Shown here piece by piece: positions 33,416 through 42,057 of a stretch of 64,000 nt of DNA. The stretch is from Parvibaculum lavamentivorans DS-1 (GTDB lineage: Bacteria; Pseudomonadota; Alphaproteobacteria; Parvibaculales; Parvibaculaceae). The notes beneath the pieces are model-generated. The model was not told where the DNA came from. It worked only from the letters and a program-made list of their open reading frames with translations, and made no database searches. Where the stretch lies: assembly GCF_000017565.1 (NCBI RefSeq), contig NC_009719.1, forward strand, positions 186,001 to 250,000, read 5' to 3'. A program made the translations under genes and the position numbers. Numbering within the stretch: the stretch's first letter is position 1; each line of letters begins with the position of its first letter.

Positions 33416-34009
33416 TCAGTTCCCGCCGGGCTGGAAGAGACCTTTTACGCGCCCGGTGCCGCCGGTTTCCCCACTTACGCCGGTGCCCCCGCCGACCACG
33501 CGGGCACGGCCGCTGTTAAGATCGACGAAGAGTTTCGCGCCGCGGATCACGTTCTCGCCCTGCCGCAGCACGACCGCATCGCCCATCTCGATCTCGCGCG
33601 TGGCAATGAGGTAATTGGCCCATTCGCCGCTGGCCGACTGCTCGTCGGGCGAGGAGACGAAGACATTGCCGGTGGCGCGAAGCCGCTCGATGCCGGAGCC
33701 GTTCGAGCTGCGCGGCGCATAGAAGACGACGATCCGGTCTGCCTTCATGCGGATTTCGCCCTGCGCGACACGGACATTGCCGATAAAGGTGGCGGTGCTC
33801 TTCGTATCCTCGACTTCGAGCGAATCGGCCTCGACCTCGATCGGTTTGTCCGGATCGGTGCGGAAGCCGCCAAGCGCGCCGCCGCCTTCGCCCGCCGTCT
33901 GCGCATCCGCCGGCACCGCGACGGCGAGCCCCCCGGCAAGGAATGCCGCGAAGACAAGGGTGGAAAGCGCGGCCCCGCCCTGCGACCTCAAACCCGTCCA
34001 GCCCATCAT
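33416..34009 (-). CDS. lptA: LPS transport periplasmic protein LptA (OstA-like)
   Basis: 197 residues. Signal peptide ~1-36 (LVFAAFLAGGLAVAVPADAQ) and an OstA/LptA beta-jellyroll core (PIEVEADSLEVEDTKSTATF, GNVRVAQGEIRMKADRIVVF, RATGNVFVSSPDEQSASGEW). It carries LPS across the periplasm. A glycine-rich C-terminal tail (~175-197) is low complexity. It overlaps the lptC stop by 4 bases and precedes lptB by 91 bases. Confidence 0.9.
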   Translation of the reverse strand: MMGWTGLRSQGGAALSTLVFAAFLAGGLAVAVPADAQTAGEGGGALGGFRTDPDKPIEVEADSLEVEDTKSTATFIGNVRVAQGEIRMKADRIVVFYAPRSSNGSGIERLRATGNVFVSSPDEQSASGEWANYLIATREIEMGDAVVLRQGENVIRGAKLFVDLNSGRARVVGGGTGVSGETGGTGRVKGLFQPGGN

Positions 34010-34725
34010 TCGTCCCCCTCGCTCGGCTGATCCGGCAGGATCAGCATTTTTACATTGCCGTCGAAACGCAGAACCTGCGTCGCGTTATGGGCGCGCATGC
34101 GGTCGGCGCGCAGCGTTCCAAGCGGTCCCTGGCCCGTGACTTCCTTTTCGCTCGTCAGCATGCCCTGGTCGAAATCCACCGTCGCCTCTTCGCCATGCAC
34201 CTCATAGCCCCAGGTGGTGAAGATATCGATCTGCCGCGAGAGATTGAGCGTTTGCGCCTCGGAGTCGTAGCGCCCGCTCGTCGCCGTCAGCGACAGCCAG
34301 TCTTCTTCCTCGTTGAACTTGATATCGGCCTGGATGTTGTCCAGCGTGACGAAATTCGGGCTGGCCGGGTCCTGCGTCGCATTGTCGGCGGTGATGACAT
34401 AGGGCTTGCCGTCGCTGGTGACGCCGTCGAGACGCGGGCTCACCATGCGCAGATCGCTCGGCTGCGTGTCGATTTCGCGGAAGGTGACTTCAAGCCTGTC
34501 GTCGCTGTCGAAGACGCCGGAATAGACCAGCACCACGCCAAGCAGCACAATGGCGCCGACGGGCAGGCCCACCTTCATCAAGGAAACGAAGCTGCTGTAG
34601 CGGCTGTTGACGGGGCGGTCCTGGACGGGGCGCGGCGGCACGGGCGCGGCGCTGCGCGGGGCGGGCCGTCTCCGCCCCGTGGCCGGATCGCCGCCGGACG
34701 GATCGTCGCCGGAACCCTCGCTCAT
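34006..34725 (-). CDS. lptC: LPS export protein LptC
   Basis: 239 residues: a proline/arginine-rich cytoplasmic N-terminus (~1-45), one transmembrane helix (~53-70, VGLPVGAIVLLGVVLVYS) and a periplasmic LptC domain with PRLDGVTSDGKPYVITADNA and KEVTGQGPLGTLRADRM-type repeats. It links the LptBFG complex to LptA. ATG 34725 (MSEGSGDDPSGG) has AAGG upstream; an ATG 21 bases earlier is possible. The long disordered N-terminus is unusual relative to E. coli LptC (191 residues) but common in Alphaproteobacteria. Confidence 0.88.
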   Translation of the reverse strand: MSEGSGDDPSGGDPATGRRRPAPRSAAPVPPRPVQDRPVNSRYSSFVSLMKVGLPVGAIVLLGVVLVYSGVFDSDDRLEVTFREIDTQPSDLRMVSPRLDGVTSDGKPYVITADNATQDPASPNFVTLDNIQADIKFNEEEDWLSLTATSGRYDSEAQTLNLSRQIDIFTTWGYEVHGEEATVDFDQGMLTSEKEVTGQGPLGTLRADRMRAHNATQVLRFDGNVKMLILPDQPSEGDE

Positions 34726-34819
34726 GCCTTCTCGCTCCACATCCACCCGCGCGCAGTATGCGCGGAAGCTCCATAATGCGTCAACGAAGGGGCCGCTCCG
34801 GCCTCAAGGGCGGGCGGCG

Positions 34820-35431
34820 TCAATGAGCGAAGATATCTTCTTCCGGCCAGCCCGCAAGGTCGAGCGCGGCGCGAACCGGAAGAAAGGCGAAACAGGCCCT
34901 GGCGAGTTCGGTGCGGCCCTCGCGGGCGAGCATGCCGTCAAGCACCGACTTGATCTCGTGAAGGTGGAGAACGTCGGACGCCGCATAGCTGAGCTGCGCG
35001 TCGGTGAGGCTGGCGGCACCCCAGTCCGAGCTTTGCTGCTGCTTCGACATGTCGATATTGACCAGTTCTCGCGCGAGATCCTTCAGACCGTGACGGTCGG
35101 TATAGGTGCGGACAAGCTTCGAGGCGATCTTGGTGCAATAGACCGGCGCCGTGACCACACCGAGATAACGCTGCAGCATGGCGACGTCGAAACGCGCGAA
35201 GTGGAAGATCTTGAGGATGGCGGGATCGGCCATCAGCGCCCTGAGGCGCGGCGCGTTATAGGTGCCGCGGTCGAGCTGGACGATATGGGCGTTGCCGTCG
35301 CCCGCCGAGAGCTGGACCACGCAGAGCTGGTCCCGCTCGGGATGGAGGCCCATCGTCTCGGTATCGACAGCGACGCTTTCGCCGAAGGAAAGCCCCTCGG
35401 GGAGATCGCCCCTGTGCAGCGTGACCGCCAT
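34820..35431 (-). CDS. rnd: RNase D-like 3'-5' exonuclease (catalytic domain only)
   Basis: 203 residues with the DEDDy exonuclease motifs: ExoI AVDTETMGL, ExoII around FHFARFDVAMLQRYL and ExoIII YAASDVLHLHEI. There is no HRDC domain, so it is about half the length of E. coli RNase D; such single-domain forms are common in Alphaproteobacteria. The likely role is 3'-end trimming of tRNA or other small RNAs. It is encoded just downstream of tRNA-Leu and upstream of lptC on the same strand. Confidence 0.85.
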   Translation of the reverse strand: MAVTLHRGDLPEGLSFGESVAVDTETMGLHPERDQLCVVQLSAGDGNAHIVQLDRGTYNAPRLRALMADPAILKIFHFARFDVAMLQRYLGVVTAPVYCTKIASKLVRTYTDRHGLKDLARELVNIDMSKQQQSSDWGAASLTDAQLSYAASDVLHLHEIKSVLDGMLAREGRTELARACFAFLPVRAALDLAGWPEEDIFAH

Positions 35432-35490
35432 GTTCCGGCTCCGCTTGGCCCCGAAGGGCGGCAGCGGCAGAGGCCGCCGCGAGAAAAGAG

Positions 35491-35577
35491 TGGTGCCCAG
35501 GAGAAGACTCGAACTTCCACGCCCTTGCGAGCGCCAGCACCTGAAGCTGGTGCGTCTACCAATTCCGCCACCTGGGC
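35491..35577 (-). tRNA. tRNA-Leu (anticodon CAG)
   Basis: An 87-base tRNA on the minus strand with an encoded CCA. The acceptor stem GCCCAGG pairs with CCTGGGC. The anticodon stem-loop is CCAGC-TTCAGGT-GCTGG (anticodon CAG). A long variable arm (GCGCTCGCAAGGGCGT) marks a class II tRNA, and the T arm contains GTTCGAGTC. Confidence 0.96.
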
Positions 35578-35740
35578 ACGTGCCGTGTTGCTTAAATAGG
35601 GCCCGTCATATTGTCAATGGAGGAGCGGCATCAATGACGGCGCGCCCGCTCTTTGCCCCGCCGTCCGCATAGGCTATCAAGGGAGCCGAAAGGGGCCCCC
35701 AGGGGGCCCGGAGACGGGCTGGAGCGAAAGGCGAGACGAA

Positions 35741-36748
35741 ATGGGCACGCAAGCCGGAGACGGACGGATCAGGGGACGCGCATTGCCGGTGGCGGGCACG
35801 ATCACGGTATTCGGCGGTTCGGGCTTTGTGGGCCGTCATATCGTGCAGACGCTGGCGAAGCGCGGCTACCGCATCCGCGTCGCCGTGCGCCGCCCGAACG
35901 AAGCCCTGTTCCTGCGCCCGATGGGCGTGGTCGGGCAGGTGGAGCCCATCCAGGCCAATATTCGCGACGACGCCTCGGTGCGCGCCGCCGTGGCGGGCGC
36001 CGACGCCGTGGTGAACCTTGTCGGCATTCTCCACGAAACCGGCAAGCAGACATTCGACGCCGTGCAGGCGGAAGGCGCGGGCCGCGTTGCGCGCGCGGCG
36101 GCGGAAGCAGGCTGCGGCCGCCTGATCCATATTTCGGCCATCGGCGCGGACGAGGAAAGCGCCTCGCATTACGGGCGCACCAAGGCGCTGGGCGAGAAGG
36201 CGGTGCGGGACGCGATGCCGGATGCGGCGATCGTGCGGCCCTCGATCGTGTTCGGGCCGGGGGACAGCTTCTTCAACCGTTTCGCGGCGCTGGCGCGGCT
36301 CTTTCCCGCGCTGCCGCTGATCGGCGGCGGCACGATGCGGCTGCAACCCGTTTACGTGAAGGATGTCGCCGAAGGCGTCGTGCAAATTCTCGAAGGCGAG
36401 GGGCTTTCCGGCCGCGTCTATGAATTCGGCGGGCCGGAAGTGCTGACCTTCCGTGAACTGATGGAATTGACACGGCGCGAAATCGGCCGCAGGACGCTGC
36501 TGCTGCCGATGCCGGTATGGGTCGCGAAGCTGATGGCCATGTTCACGCAGTTCATTCCCAACCCGCCGCTGACGCCCGACCAGGTGCGCCTTCTCACCAT
36601 CGACAATGTGGTGAGCGAGGAGGCGAAGGCGGAAGGCCGGACGCTGCAGGGCCTCGGCCTCGCGCCGACAGCCGCCGAAGTCGTGCTGCCCACTTATCTC
36701 TACAGGTTCCGCCGGACGGGACAGTTCGAGAACGCCAACGCGAGTTGA
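35741..36748 (+). CDS. NDUFA9-like atypical SDR / complex I 39-kDa-type NAD(P)-binding protein
   Basis: 335 residues. Rossmann fold with ITVFGGSGFVGRHIVQTLAK (~27-46, GxxGxxG), VNLVGILHETGKQTFDAVQ and HYGRTKALGEKAVRD (YxxxK-like). Later segments IVFGPGDSFFNRFAALARLF and LQPVYVKDVAEGVV match the NDUFA9 subfamily, whose mitochondrial member is an assembly subunit of complex I. The bacterial role is uncertain. It starts a + strand run with cueR, the FzlA-like gene and queG, after the tRNA-Leu. Confidence 0.85.
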   Translation: MGTQAGDGRIRGRALPVAGTITVFGGSGFVGRHIVQTLAKRGYRIRVAVRRPNEALFLRPMGVVGQVEPIQANIRDDASVRAAVAGADAVVNLVGILHETGKQTFDAVQAEGAGRVARAAAEAGCGRLIHISAIGADEESASHYGRTKALGEKAVRDAMPDAAIVRPSIVFGPGDSFFNRFAALARLFPALPLIGGGTMRLQPVYVKDVAEGVVQILEGEGLSGRVYEFGGPEVLTFRELMELTRREIGRRTLLLPMPVWVAKLMAMFTQFIPNPPLTPDQVRLLTIDNVVSEEAKAEGRTLQGLGLAPTAAEVVLPTYLYRFRRTGQFENANAS

Positions 36749-36758
36749 AGACAAGGCC

Positions 36759-37172
36759 ATGAATATCGGCGAGGCGGCGGCACGCTCCGGCGTGCCCGCG
36801 AAGACCATTCGATATTACGAAGACATCGCGCTGATCGAGAGCGCGGACAGGAGCGCCAACGGCTATCGCGCCTATACGGAAGAGGATGTCCATACGCTGC
36901 GCTTTGTTGCGCGCGCCCGTTCGCTGGGCTTCACGGTGGCGCAATGCCGCGATCTCCTCGCGCTTTACCGCGACCGCAGCCGCTCCAGCGCCGACGTGAA
37001 GGCGATCGCCGAGATGCATATGGAGGAAATCGACGGCAAGATCGACGGCTTGCGCGCGATGCGCGAAACCCTCGCCACCCTGACCCGGAAATGCCACGGC
37101 GACGACAGGCCCGACTGCCCGATCATCGACGAACTCGCCGCCGGAAAGACGGCGGCCAAAAGAAGCAAATAG
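36759..37172 (+). CDS. cueR: MerR-family copper(I)-responsive regulator CueR
   Basis: 137 residues. MerR winged helix (MNIGEAAARSGVPAKTIRYY, 1-20), a coiled-coil dimerisation helix (~80-110) and a metal-binding loop with C112 and C120 in KCHGDDRPDCPII, exactly the CueR spacing (Cys-X7-Cys), which selects monovalent Cu/Ag/Au. It normally activates copA and copper-handling genes. No copper ATPase or multicopper oxidase is in the window, so its targets are elsewhere. It lies 10 bases after the SDR gene and 12 before the FzlA-like gene. Confidence 0.9.
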   Translation: MNIGEAAARSGVPAKTIRYYEDIALIESADRSANGYRAYTEEDVHTLRFVARARSLGFTVAQCRDLLALYRDRSRSSADVKAIAEMHMEEIDGKIDGLRAMRETLATLTRKCHGDDRPDCPIIDELAAGKTAAKRSK

Positions 37173-37184
37173 AAACGCGAGTCC

Positions 37185-37865
37185 ATGCGCCAGCTTTACC
37201 ACATGCCGATTTCACCCGCCTGCCGCAAGGTGCGCCTTGCCCTGACGGAAAAGAACCTCGAATTCGAGCTGGTGGAAGAGCGCGACTGGGAGCGCCGCCG
37301 CGAATTCCTGATGCTCAACCCGGCCGGCGAAGTGCCGGTGCTGGTGGAGGACGAGGCGGAGCCGATTTGCGGCGCGACGCCGATCACGGAATATCTGGAG
37401 GAAACCTCGACGGATGTGAAGCTGATGCCGTCGGACCCGCATGCGCGCGCGGAGATGCGGCGCCTCATCGACTGGTTCGACCGCAAATTCGCGGTGGAGG
37501 TGTCCGACGGGCTGATCTTCGAGAAGGTGACGCGGCGTTTCCTCAGTTCGGCCGAAGGCGGCGGCGCGCCCGACATGGTTGTGGTGCGCGCGGCGCTGCA
37601 TAATCTGCGCTATCACCTCGACTATATCTGCTTCCTGATGGAAGAGCGGAACTGGCTCGCGGGCGAGGAGATGACGCTGGCCGACCTCACCGCCGCCGCG
37701 CATCTCTCCTGCCTCGATTATGTCGGCGACGTGCCCTGGGCGCAGTATCAGGGCGCGAAGGACTGGTATGTGAAGATCAAGTCGCGCCCAGGCTTCCGCC
37801 AGTTGCTCGCCGATCACGTCGCCGGAATGCCGCCGCCGAAACTCTATGCCAATCTCGATTTCTGA
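37185..37865 (+). CDS. fzlA: Glutathione-transferase-fold protein, probable FtsZ-associated FzlA
   Basis: 226 residues. N-terminal thioredoxin-like domain ([20 protein letters not shown]) and C-terminal GST helical domain ([20 protein letters not shown]). The extreme C-terminus [11 protein letters not shown] resembles the conserved tail of alphaproteobacterial FzlA, a GST homologue that binds FtsZ and stimulates constriction in Caulobacter. The length also fits. That identity rests on the tail and neighbourhood, so a metabolic GST is possible. Its last 20 bases overlap the start of queG. Confidence 0.75.
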   Translation: MRQLYHMPISPACRKVRLALTEKNLEFELVEERDWERRREFLMLNPAGEVPVLVEDEAEPICGATPITEYLEETSTDVKLMPSDPHARAEMRRLIDWFDRKFAVEVSDGLIFEKVTRRFLSSAEGGGAPDMVVVRAALHNLRYHLDYICFLMEERNWLAGEEMTLADLTAAAHLSCLDYVGDVPWAQYQGAKDWYVKIKSRPGFRQLLADHVAGMPPPKLYANLDF

Positions 37866-38997
37866 TCGCGCGAAAGACCTGAACGCATTGCGCGGCGAGC
37901 TTCTCGCCCGCGCGAAGGAGGCGGGCTTCGACGATGTCGGCATCGCGCGCGCCGATGCGAGGGGCGATCTGCCGGCGCGGCTCGATGAGTGGCTGGTGGA
38001 GGGCCGCCACGGCAACATGGACTGGATGGCCGAGACGGCGGCACGGCGCGCGGCGCCCGCGACGCTCTGGCCGGAAGCGAAATCCGTCATCATGCTGGCG
38101 ATGAATTACGGGCCGGACACCGACCCGCTGGAAATTCTCGGCCATCGCGACCGGGCGGCGATCTCCGTTTACGCGCAGAACCGCGACTATCACGACCTCG
38201 TCAAGAAGCGGCTGAAACAGGTGGCGCGCTGGCTCGCCAAAACGAGCGGCGCCGAGGTGAAGGTCTTCGTCGATACGGCACCCGTGATGGAGAAGCCGCT
38301 GGCGGAAGCGGCCGGGCTCGGCTGGCAGGGCAAGCACACGAACCTCGTCTCGCGCACCCTCGGCTCGTGGTTCTTTCTCGGCTCGATCTTCACCACGCTC
38401 GATTTCGAAGCCGACAAACGGCATGACGACCGCTGCGGCGAGTGCCGCCGCTGTCTCGATGCCTGTCCGACGAAAGCCTTTCCCGCGCCTTACGAACTCG
38501 ATGCGCGGCGCTGCATTTCCTATCTCACCATCGAGCACAAGGGACACATCGCGCGCGAGTTCCGTGAGCCGATGGGCAACCGCATCTATGGCTGCGACGA
38601 TTGTCTCGCCGTCTGCCCCTGGAACAAATTCGCGAACCGCGCGCGCGAGGAAGCGTTTCATCCGCGCGATGAATTGCGCGCGCCGCTGCTTTCGGACCTC
38701 GCGCGGCTGGACGATGCCGCGTTCCGCGCTTTCTTTTCGGGCTCGCCTGTGAAACGGATCGGCCGCGATCGTTTTGTGAGGAATGTGCTGATCGCCATCG
38801 GCAATTCCGGCGATCCGTCGCTTGTGCCCGTGACGACGGCGCTGCTCGAGGATGCCTCGCCGCTTGTCCGCGCGATGGCGGTATGGGCGCTGGCGCAGCT
38901 TGGGCAGGGAGATATTCTGCGCGCCCGCGCAGAGACGGCGCTGCAAGCGGAAGCCGACGAGGCGGTGCGCGAGGAGTGGCGCTATTCCTTGAGATAA
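37846..38997 (+). CDS. queG: Epoxyqueuosine reductase QueG
   Basis: 383 residues. Cobalamin-binding N-terminal domain with the catalytic aspartate in [14 protein letters not shown] (D143), two 4Fe-4S motifs (C197/C200/C203 with C257, and C207 with C223/C250/C253 in [12 protein letters not shown] and [15 protein letters not shown]) and a C-terminal HEAT-like repeat (~300-375). It catalyses the last step of queuosine synthesis on tRNA. The start ATG lies within the end of the upstream gene (20-base overlap), and the end overlaps the convergent TPR gene by 16 bases. Confidence 0.94.
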   Translation: MPISISDRAKDLNALRGELLARAKEAGFDDVGIARADARGDLPARLDEWLVEGRHGNMDWMAETAARRAAPATLWPEAKSVIMLAMNYGPDTDPLEILGHRDRAAISVYAQNRDYHDLVKKRLKQVARWLAKTSGAEVKVFVDTAPVMEKPLAEAAGLGWQGKHTNLVSRTLGSWFFLGSIFTTLDFEADKRHDDRCGECRRCLDACPTKAFPAPYELDARRCISYLTIEHKGHIAREFREPMGNRIYGCDDCLAVCPWNKFANRAREEAFHPRDELRAPLLSDLARLDDAAFRAFFSGSPVKRIGRDRFVRNVLIAIGNSGDPSLVPVTTALLEDASPLVRAMAVWALAQLGQGDILRARAETALQAEADEAVREEWRYSLR

Positions 38998-39737
38998 TCC
39001 CGCGCGGCGATGGCGGCCGGATGGTTCTCCTGCCCGGTCTGCCCCGCATAGCGCAGCAGCGTGCTCCAATCGCCCCATGCGCCCGGCTTGTCGCCCAGTG
39101 CCTTGTGAACGAGGCCGCGCTCCAGCAGCGCATCGAGATTGTGCGGGCGAAGCTCCACCGCGCGATTGGCGTCGACCAGTGCCGCGCGCGGATGACCCAA
39201 TATGCGGTTTGCCGCCGAGCGCAGCATCATCGGCTCGGGATAATGGGGATCGAGCGCAAGAGCTTCGGCCGCGTCGTCGCGCACGCCCTCCCAATCCTTC
39301 GCGATGGCCTTCACGCGGGCGCGGCCTGCGTAATAGGTCGGATCGTCGGGCACCCGGGCGATGGCGTTGTCATAGGCACGCAGCGCGAGTTTCGGCGAAC
39401 CGGCAATCGCCCAGGCATCGCCCGCCTGCGCATAGATCGGCGAGCGCAACTCGTCATCCGCGCGCAACATGCGTTCGGCGAGATCGAAAAAGGCGCTGCC
39501 CGCTTCATCCGCCCGGCCAAGTTCCATCAGAGACAGGGCCTCGCAATGCATGCCGCCTGCTTCATCCTCGCCGCCCTTGAGCTTCAACTTCTGCGCCATT
39601 TCGAGCGCGGCGGTCGGGTCCGGCTGGACGAGCGCGATGCAGGCGTCGTAATCCGGCTCCGGCGCTTCGGCACGGGCCGCGCCGAGAAGGAAAACGACAG
39701 CGAGAAAAGGCGGAAAGAAATACGGGATGCGTTTCAT
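38982..39737 (-). CDS. Tetratricopeptide-repeat periplasmic protein
   Basis: 251 residues. Signal peptide ([23 protein letters not shown]) and several TPR helices: [60 protein letters not shown] and [23 protein letters not shown] arrays scaffold protein-protein contacts; the partner is unknown. ATG 39737 starts the signal peptide. It is convergent with queG (16-base overlap) and divergent from the epimerase gene (57-base gap). Confidence 0.78.
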   Translation of the reverse strand: MKRIPYFFPPFLAVVFLLGAARAEAPEPDYDACIALVQPDPTAALEMAQKLKLKGGEDEAGGMHCEALSLMELGRADEAGSAFFDLAERMLRADDELRSPIYAQAGDAWAIAGSPKLALRAYDNAIARVPDDPTYYAGRARVKAIAKDWEGVRDDAAEALALDPHYPEPMMLRSAANRILGHPRAALVDANRAVELRPHNLDALLERGLVHKALGDKPGAWGDWSTLLRYAGQTGQENHPAAIAARDYLKE

Positions 39738-39794
39738 GTGGCATAAGCTCTGCCAGCGGCGGACGTCTTGCAAGTGAAAGAATGGTCAGACGAA

Positions 39795-40670
39795 ATGAGT
39801 GGCAAACGGCTTTTCTGTTTCGGTATGGGTTTCAGCGCGCGGGTCTTTGCCAGCCGCCTTGCCGGACGCGGCTTTGCTGTGGCGGGCACTTGCAGGAGCG
39901 AAGAGAAGGCGGCGCGGCTCCGCGAGGCGGGCATCGAGGCTTTTCTTTTCGACAGCGGCTTGCCGCTGCGGGACGCGGAGCAGGCGCTTGACGGCACCAC
40001 GCATCTGCTGATCTCGACGCCGCCAGCGGAAGCGGGCGACCCGGTGCTGGCCGCGCATCGCGACGCGCTTCGCCGGCTCGCACCCCGGATCGAATGGGCG
40101 GGCTATCTTTCGACCACCGGCGTCTATGGCGACCGGCAGGGCGGCTGGGTGACGGAGGAGACGCCGCTCGACCCGGCCGTGGCGAGGAGCGACAGGCGGG
40201 CGAGCGCGGAAGCCGGCTGGCAGGCCTTCGCGCGCGAGACCGGGCTGCCGCTCCATATATTCCGGCTGGCCGGCATATACGGGCCGGGACGCAACCAGCT
40301 TCAAGGCGTGATCGACGGCACGGCGAAGCGGATCGTGAAGGAAGGGCAGATTTTCTCGCGCATTCATGTGGAGGATATTGCGGGCGTGCTCGAAGCCTCG
40401 ATGGCAAAGAAGCGGCCGGGCGCGATCTACAATGTCTGCGACGACGAACCCGCCCCCGCGCATGAAGTTGTGGCCTATGCGGCGGAACTGCTTGGCCGCG
40501 AGCCGCCGCTGGAAGTGCCTTATGAGACGGCTGATCTTTCGCCGATGGCGCGGAGCTTCTATGCCGCCTCGCGCCGCGTTTCCAATGTGCGTCTTCACGA
40601 GGAATTGGGCTATGATCTGCGCTATCCGACCTATCGCGAGGGCTTGAAGGCGCTGCTCGGTACGCTGTGA
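39795..40670 (+). CDS. NAD-dependent epimerase/dehydratase-like SDR (YeeZ type)
   Basis: 291 residues. Rossmann start KRLFCFGMGFSARVFASRLA with GxGxxA, then HLLISTPPAEAGDPVL, YLSTTGVYGDRQGGWVTEET (STTGVYG is typical of the YeeZ/YeeZ-like group) and PLHIFRLAGIYGPGRN. The active-site Tyr-xxx-Lys is not obvious, as usual for this branch. The substrate is unknown. A TTG 27 bases upstream is open in frame but ATG 39795 (MSGKRLFCFG) begins the fold directly. Confidence 0.8.
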   Translation: MSGKRLFCFGMGFSARVFASRLAGRGFAVAGTCRSEEKAARLREAGIEAFLFDSGLPLRDAEQALDGTTHLLISTPPAEAGDPVLAAHRDALRRLAPRIEWAGYLSTTGVYGDRQGGWVTEETPLDPAVARSDRRASAEAGWQAFARETGLPLHIFRLAGIYGPGRNQLQGVIDGTAKRIVKEGQIFSRIHVEDIAGVLEASMAKKRPGAIYNVCDDEPAPAHEVVAYAAELLGREPPLEVPYETADLSPMARSFYAASRRVSNVRLHEELGYDLRYPTYREGLKALLGTL

Positions 40671-40741
40671 CGCAGGCCATTCTGCCGCAGGATAGGCGGC
40701 CTCCTCGCCTCGTATAGTGAAGCGTGTTCATCGGAGGTGTC

Positions 40742-41140
40742 ATGAGCCATCATTTTCACGCGGTCGTCTGGATCGACCATCACGAAGCCCGCATTCTCGA
40801 ATTCAATGCCGACGATGCGAAGACCGACAAGGTGGTGTTGAAACATGCCGCCACCCGAAAACATGCACAGTTTTCCGGCCATGCGAGCTGGCGCGCCTCG
40901 GAAGACACCGGCTTCTTCGATGAAGTTGCGGCGAAGCTTGAAGGGATCGGAGAAATTCTGATCGTCGGTCCGGCAAATGCGAAACTCGGTTTCCTGAAAC
41001 GGCTGCAGGCGAAGCATGGTTCGGTGGCGGATCATGTCGTCGGCATCGAGACGGTCGACCATCCGGGCGACGGCGAATTGCTGAACTACGCCAAGGCCTA
41101 TTTCCGCAAGGCCGACCGGATGCTGCCCCAGGTCGATTGA
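40742..41140 (+). CDS. Small eRF1/BaeRF-like or translational-machinery-type protein
   Basis: 132 residues, soluble. HHFHAVVWIDHHEARILEFN at the start and EDTGFFDEVAAKLEGIGEIL, IVGPANAKLGFLKRLQAKHG in the middle resemble the small proteins annotated as 'translational machinery protein'/host-attachment-like, which show distant eRF1-domain similarity. No catalytic residues are evident and the function is unproven. GGAGGT precedes ATG 40742, so it is well translated. It stands alone between the epimerase and a convergent hydrolase. Confidence 0.65.
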   Translation: MSHHFHAVVWIDHHEARILEFNADDAKTDKVVLKHAATRKHAQFSGHASWRASEDTGFFDEVAAKLEGIGEILIVGPANAKLGFLKRLQAKHGSVADHVVGIETVDHPGDGELLNYAKAYFRKADRMLPQVD

Positions 41141-41163
41141 TCCGCTGCTCGCTTCCTTTTCTT

Positions 41164-41187
41164 CCACCCTCCCCGTGGGGAGGGTGG
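41164..41187. repeat. GC-rich palindrome between convergent genes (possible terminator)
   Basis: CCACCCTCCCC (41164-41174) and GGGGAGGGTGG (41177-41187) form an 11-bp perfect stem with a 2-base loop, flanked by CTT/GAAG. It lies between convergent genes and lacks a classical T-run. Palindromes of this composition recur in many alphaproteobacterial genomes; only one copy is in this window. Confidence 0.6.
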
Positions 41188-41204
41188 GAAGAGAAGGAGT
41201 TTTC

Positions 41205-41999
41205 TTATCGCTCGATCTCTTTCAGCAGAGCTTCAATCGTTTCCGTCAACCTTGCGAGGTCGACTGGCGTTGAGAGCCGGTGGTCGCCGGATTTGGCGAG
41301 ATTGATGGTGACGTCGCTGCTTGCAAGCGCATCGACGAGGCGCATGGCGTGTTGCCAGGGGACGTCGGGGTCGGCCATGCCCTGCAGGATGCGGACGGGG
41401 ATGGCGAGCGGGATCTTCTCGCCGAGCAGGAGATGGTTCCGCCCATCCTCGATCAGCCGCATCGTGATCTCGTAGGGTTCGTCGCTGTAGTCGGACGGTT
41501 CGCGGTAGATGCCGTCACGCGCGAGGACGGATTTTATTTCGTCCGAAAAGCCCTTCCACATCAGTTCTTCGGTGAAGTCCGGCGCGGGAGCGATGAGGAC
41601 GAGTGCCTTCACGCGTTCGGGACGCGCCAGCGCCGCGAGCAGCGCCATCCAGCCGCCCATGCTGGAACCGATCAGCACTTGCGGGCCTTGCGCGAGTGCG
41701 TCGATGGCGCAGAGCGCATCGTCGAGCCATCGCGTCACGGTTGCGCGGGCGAAGTCGCCGGAGGAAGCGCCATGCGCGTAATAATCGAAGCGAAGAAGGT
41801 GCCGGTCTGCCGCGCGCGCCCAATCGGCGAGTGCCGCCGCCTTGGTGCCGGTCATTTCGGACTTGAAACCGCCGAGCCAGGTGAGGCCTGTCGGACCCGA
41901 AGGGTGCCGAGGCGCATCGACCAGACAGGCGAGGCTTTCGCTTGCGCTGCCATCATGGCCGGGGCGGTCGAGCTTGCGGGGCGTTGTGCTGTCGGTCAT
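41205..41999 (-). CDS. Alpha/beta hydrolase
   Basis: 264 residues. The nucleophile elbow is GSSMGGW (GxSxG), the acid is in GMADPDVPW and the histidine in KSGDHRLS. GFKSEMTGTKAAALADWARA and RFDYYAHGASSGDFARATVT put it in the ABHD10-like/serine-aminopeptidase-type group, acting on an ester or thioester of unknown identity. ATG 41999 starts MTDSTTPRKL; longer frames extend into the divergent glycosyltransferase region. It has a weak ribosome-binding site. Confidence 0.82.
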   Translation of the reverse strand: MTDSTTPRKLDRPGHDGSASESLACLVDAPRHPSGPTGLTWLGGFKSEMTGTKAAALADWARAADRHLLRFDYYAHGASSGDFARATVTRWLDDALCAIDALAQGPQVLIGSSMGGWMALLAALARPERVKALVLIAPAPDFTEELMWKGFSDEIKSVLARDGIYREPSDYSDEPYEITMRLIEDGRNHLLLGEKIPLAIPVRILQGMADPDVPWQHAMRLVDALASSDVTINLAKSGDHRLSTPVDLARLTETIEALLKEIER

Positions 42000-42057
42000 T
42001 GTCGCTTTTGGCGTGCCGTCATTGCATACAAACCATACATCCAACAGAGATAGCCGC

